Shown one piece after another: positions 5,752 to 6,661 of a DNA stretch of 6,661 nt. The stretch's first letter is position 1. The number at the start of each line of letters is the position of its first letter. Source of the stretch: Pontiellaceae bacterium (GTDB lineage Bacteria > Verrucomicrobiota > Kiritimatiellia > Kiritimatiellales > Tichowtungiaceae); contig JALOTS010000123.1 of the NCBI GenBank assembly GCA_025457785.1, positions 1 through 6,661 of the forward strand, written 5' to 3'. The notes beneath the pieces were generated by a model. That model made no database searches, had not been told where the DNA came from, and worked only from the letters and a program-made list of their open reading frames with translations. Both the position numbers and the translations under genes were made by a program.

Positions 5752-5777
5752 GACACCTTTTCCAGACACCTTTTCCA
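5752..5777. repeat. Exact 13-bp tandem duplication
   Basis: GACACCTTTTCCA occurs twice head to tail, at 5752-5764 and 5765-5777, with no mismatch. It lies in the 212-bp gap between proA and the lipoprotein gene, a region with no gene I can support. The unit is neither palindromic nor long enough to identify. It could be part of the end of a mobile or REP-type element, a pair of binding sites, or a replication-slippage product. Confidence 0.7.
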
Positions 5778-5907
5778 CCGGACAAACCGAAGCGGATCAG
5801 AAATGTAGCGGAGAAAACGGGATAGGACATTGCGGAACAAATTTCCGATTTAAGAACTGTAAAAATGGTGTGAATCTGGTTCACTTTGCCGCAACAAAAG
5901 GAGACGC

Positions 5908-6597
5908 ATGAAAAAGGTTCTGGCGGGTTTGTTGATGGTTCTCGGATCTGTTTTATTGTCGGGGTGTGCGGAATTTGTTGCGTGTTGCGATGTGGACAAG
6001 GATGCCCGTTGTGCCGCCCTGCGAAGTTCGACGGATCAGCGCTTTTTAGCCCGGGTCGCCATAGATGATGATGGACGCTGGTCGTGGGGTGGAAACACCG
6101 CCGCCGTGGAGACATTAACAAATCAGACGCTTCTGGCCAGCGTCGCCACCGCCGCAACCACTGCTGAGCATGTTCGCATAGCCGCCGTGAAGAAGCTGAC
6201 GGATCAGACAGTGCTGGCCGCCATTGCCATCGAATCTACAGATAAGGATGTTCGCATAGCCGCTGTGAAGAAGCTGACGGATCAGACGGTGCTGGCCAAA
6301 GTCGCTGTCGCAGCTACGGATAGTGCTGTCCGTATAGCCGCTGTGAAGAAGCTGACGGATCAGACGGTGCTGGCCGCCGCAGCCATCGCGTCTACGGATG
6401 AGAATGTTTGCATCGTCGCGGTAAAGAAGCTAGTGGATCAAGCGCTGTTGGCCAAAGTCGCCGTCGCGGCTAAGCACTGGGCTGGCCGCACCGTCGCGGT
6501 GAAGAACCTGCGGGATCAGACGGTGCTGGCCAAAGTCGCTGTTGAAGATACGGATGAAGCTGTCCGCTACGCCGCCAAAAGGAAGCTAGTGTCCTGA
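5908..6597 (+). CDS. Lipoprotein made of 26-residue HEAT/LRV-like repeats
   Basis: A 229-residue predicted lipoprotein of unknown function. Residues 1-19 are a lipoprotein signal peptide and C20 in LLSGC is the lipidated cysteine after cleavage by signal peptidase II. Three more cysteines follow closely (C26, C27, C35). The rest is a solenoid of about seven units: two degenerate ones (33-61 and 62-88), five clean 26-residue units starting at 89, 115, 141, 167 and 193, and an 11-residue stub to the end. The core of the unit is VRIAAVKKLTDQTVLA followed by a second small-residue helix and a TD turn. Two short helices per unit with conserved Ala, Val and Leu resemble HEAT-like or leucine-rich-variant repeats, which usually serve as binding scaffolds; that is a fold inference only. 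ATG 5908 has AAGGAG (5898-5903) 4 nt upstream. The gene follows proA by 212 bp and looks like its own unit. The C-terminus stops inside a repeat. Confidence 0.85.
   Translation: MKKVLAGLLMVLGSVLLSGCAEFVACCDVDKDARCAALRSSTDQRFLARVAIDDDGRWSWGGNTAAVETLTNQTLLASVATAATTAEHVRIAAVKKLTDQTVLAAIAIESTDKDVRIAAVKKLTDQTVLAKVAVAATDSAVRIAAVKKLTDQTVLAAAAIASTDENVCIVAVKKLVDQALLAKVAVAAKHWAGRTVAVKNLRDQTVLAKVAVEDTDEAVRYAAKRKLVS
6172..6561 (+). repeat. 78-bp in-frame tandem repeats within the lipoprotein gene
   Basis: Five direct repeats of exactly 78 bp (6172-6249, 6250-6327, 6328-6405, 6406-6483, 6484-6561) encode the five clean 26-residue units. Positions 6256-6297 and 6334-6375 are identical over 42 bp, while nearby codons differ silently (GTTCGC against GTCCGT for Val-Arg). 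Units 1 and 3 share one version of the second helix (LAAIAIES, LAAAAIAS), and units 2, 4 and 5 share another (LAKVAV). This suggests expansion partly in pairs plus exchange between units. More degenerate units lie upstream in the same gene. Confidence 0.9.
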
Positions 6598-6661
6598 CTC
6601 ATAAATAGGTTTGTTTAATTGTTTTCGCGCCCTGTTTATTTTTTCCAGAATGCTTTGGCCT

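Noticed and set aside
5870..5884. GTGAA and TTCAC inverted repeat before the lipoprotein gene, considered as an operator
   Set aside because: A 5-bp arm with a 5-nt spacer is expected by chance at this scale and nothing around it adds support.
5720..6157. Minus-strand open frame (145 codons) across the proA-lipoprotein gap
   Set aside because: Half of it is antisense to the lipoprotein gene, the translation is Pro/His/Arg-rich without a domain, and no ribosome binding site precedes it. I considered its tail over the 13-bp repeats as a transposase relic but saw no support.
6172..6561. Regular direct repeats considered as a CRISPR array
   Set aside because: The 78-bp units are contiguous, without unique spacers, and encode an unbroken protein repeat, so this is a repeat-containing gene.

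Overview
The window carries six protein-coding genes. A two-gene ABC exporter operon lies on the minus strand at the left. On the plus strand follow proB, a secreted sulfatase, proA and a repeat-built lipoprotein. The gene set and architecture suggest a Gram-negative bacterium of the PVC group, and Kiritimatiellota is my best guess. The reasons are a Cys-type S1 sulfatase with a signal peptide, a GldA/GldF-like exporter, a ProB without its PUA domain, a lipobox lipoprotein made of HEAT-like repeats, and intergenic spaces full of short-period repeats. This placement is inference and no single marker proves it.

Layout. Positions 12-53 hold an array of ATTCCA-like hexamers with an 8-bp period. 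The minus strand then carries an ABC-2 permease (785 to 54) and its ATPase (1732 to 782), overlapping by ATGA, with a plausible sigma70-type promoter at 1784-1811. The divergent gap (1733-1942) also contains a perfect terminator-like hairpin pointing toward proB. proB (1943-2722) encodes glutamate 5-kinase. The 264-bp gap after it contains a large phased inverted repeat of six CACTAAT heptamers (2729-2799), a 14-codon reading frame with a strong Shine-Dalgarno site (2816-2860), and a REP-like palindrome (2872-2892). The sulfatase (2987-4363) is followed 75 bp later by proA (4439-5695); that 75-bp gap holds a third short-period array, of ATCCTGT. The 212-bp gap 5696-5907 holds an exact 13-bp tandem duplication and no gene that I can support. 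The lipoprotein gene (5908-6597) is built from 78-bp repeats. The last 64 bp are T-rich and show no recognisable feature.

How the parts relate. ProB and ProA are the first two enzymes of proline synthesis from glutamate and are commonly encoded side by side. Here a sulfatase gene with no obvious link to proline sits between them, flanked on both sides by repeat arrays. The arrays, the stranded 14-codon frame with a proA-like leader, and the palindrome together look like the scar of an insertion or rearrangement. The most unusual theme is that three different intergenic spaces each carry a different short-period oligomer array (period 8, 10 and 8-9 bp). I cannot identify these arrays as a named element family. 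No RNA gene, CRISPR array or complete transposon was seen.
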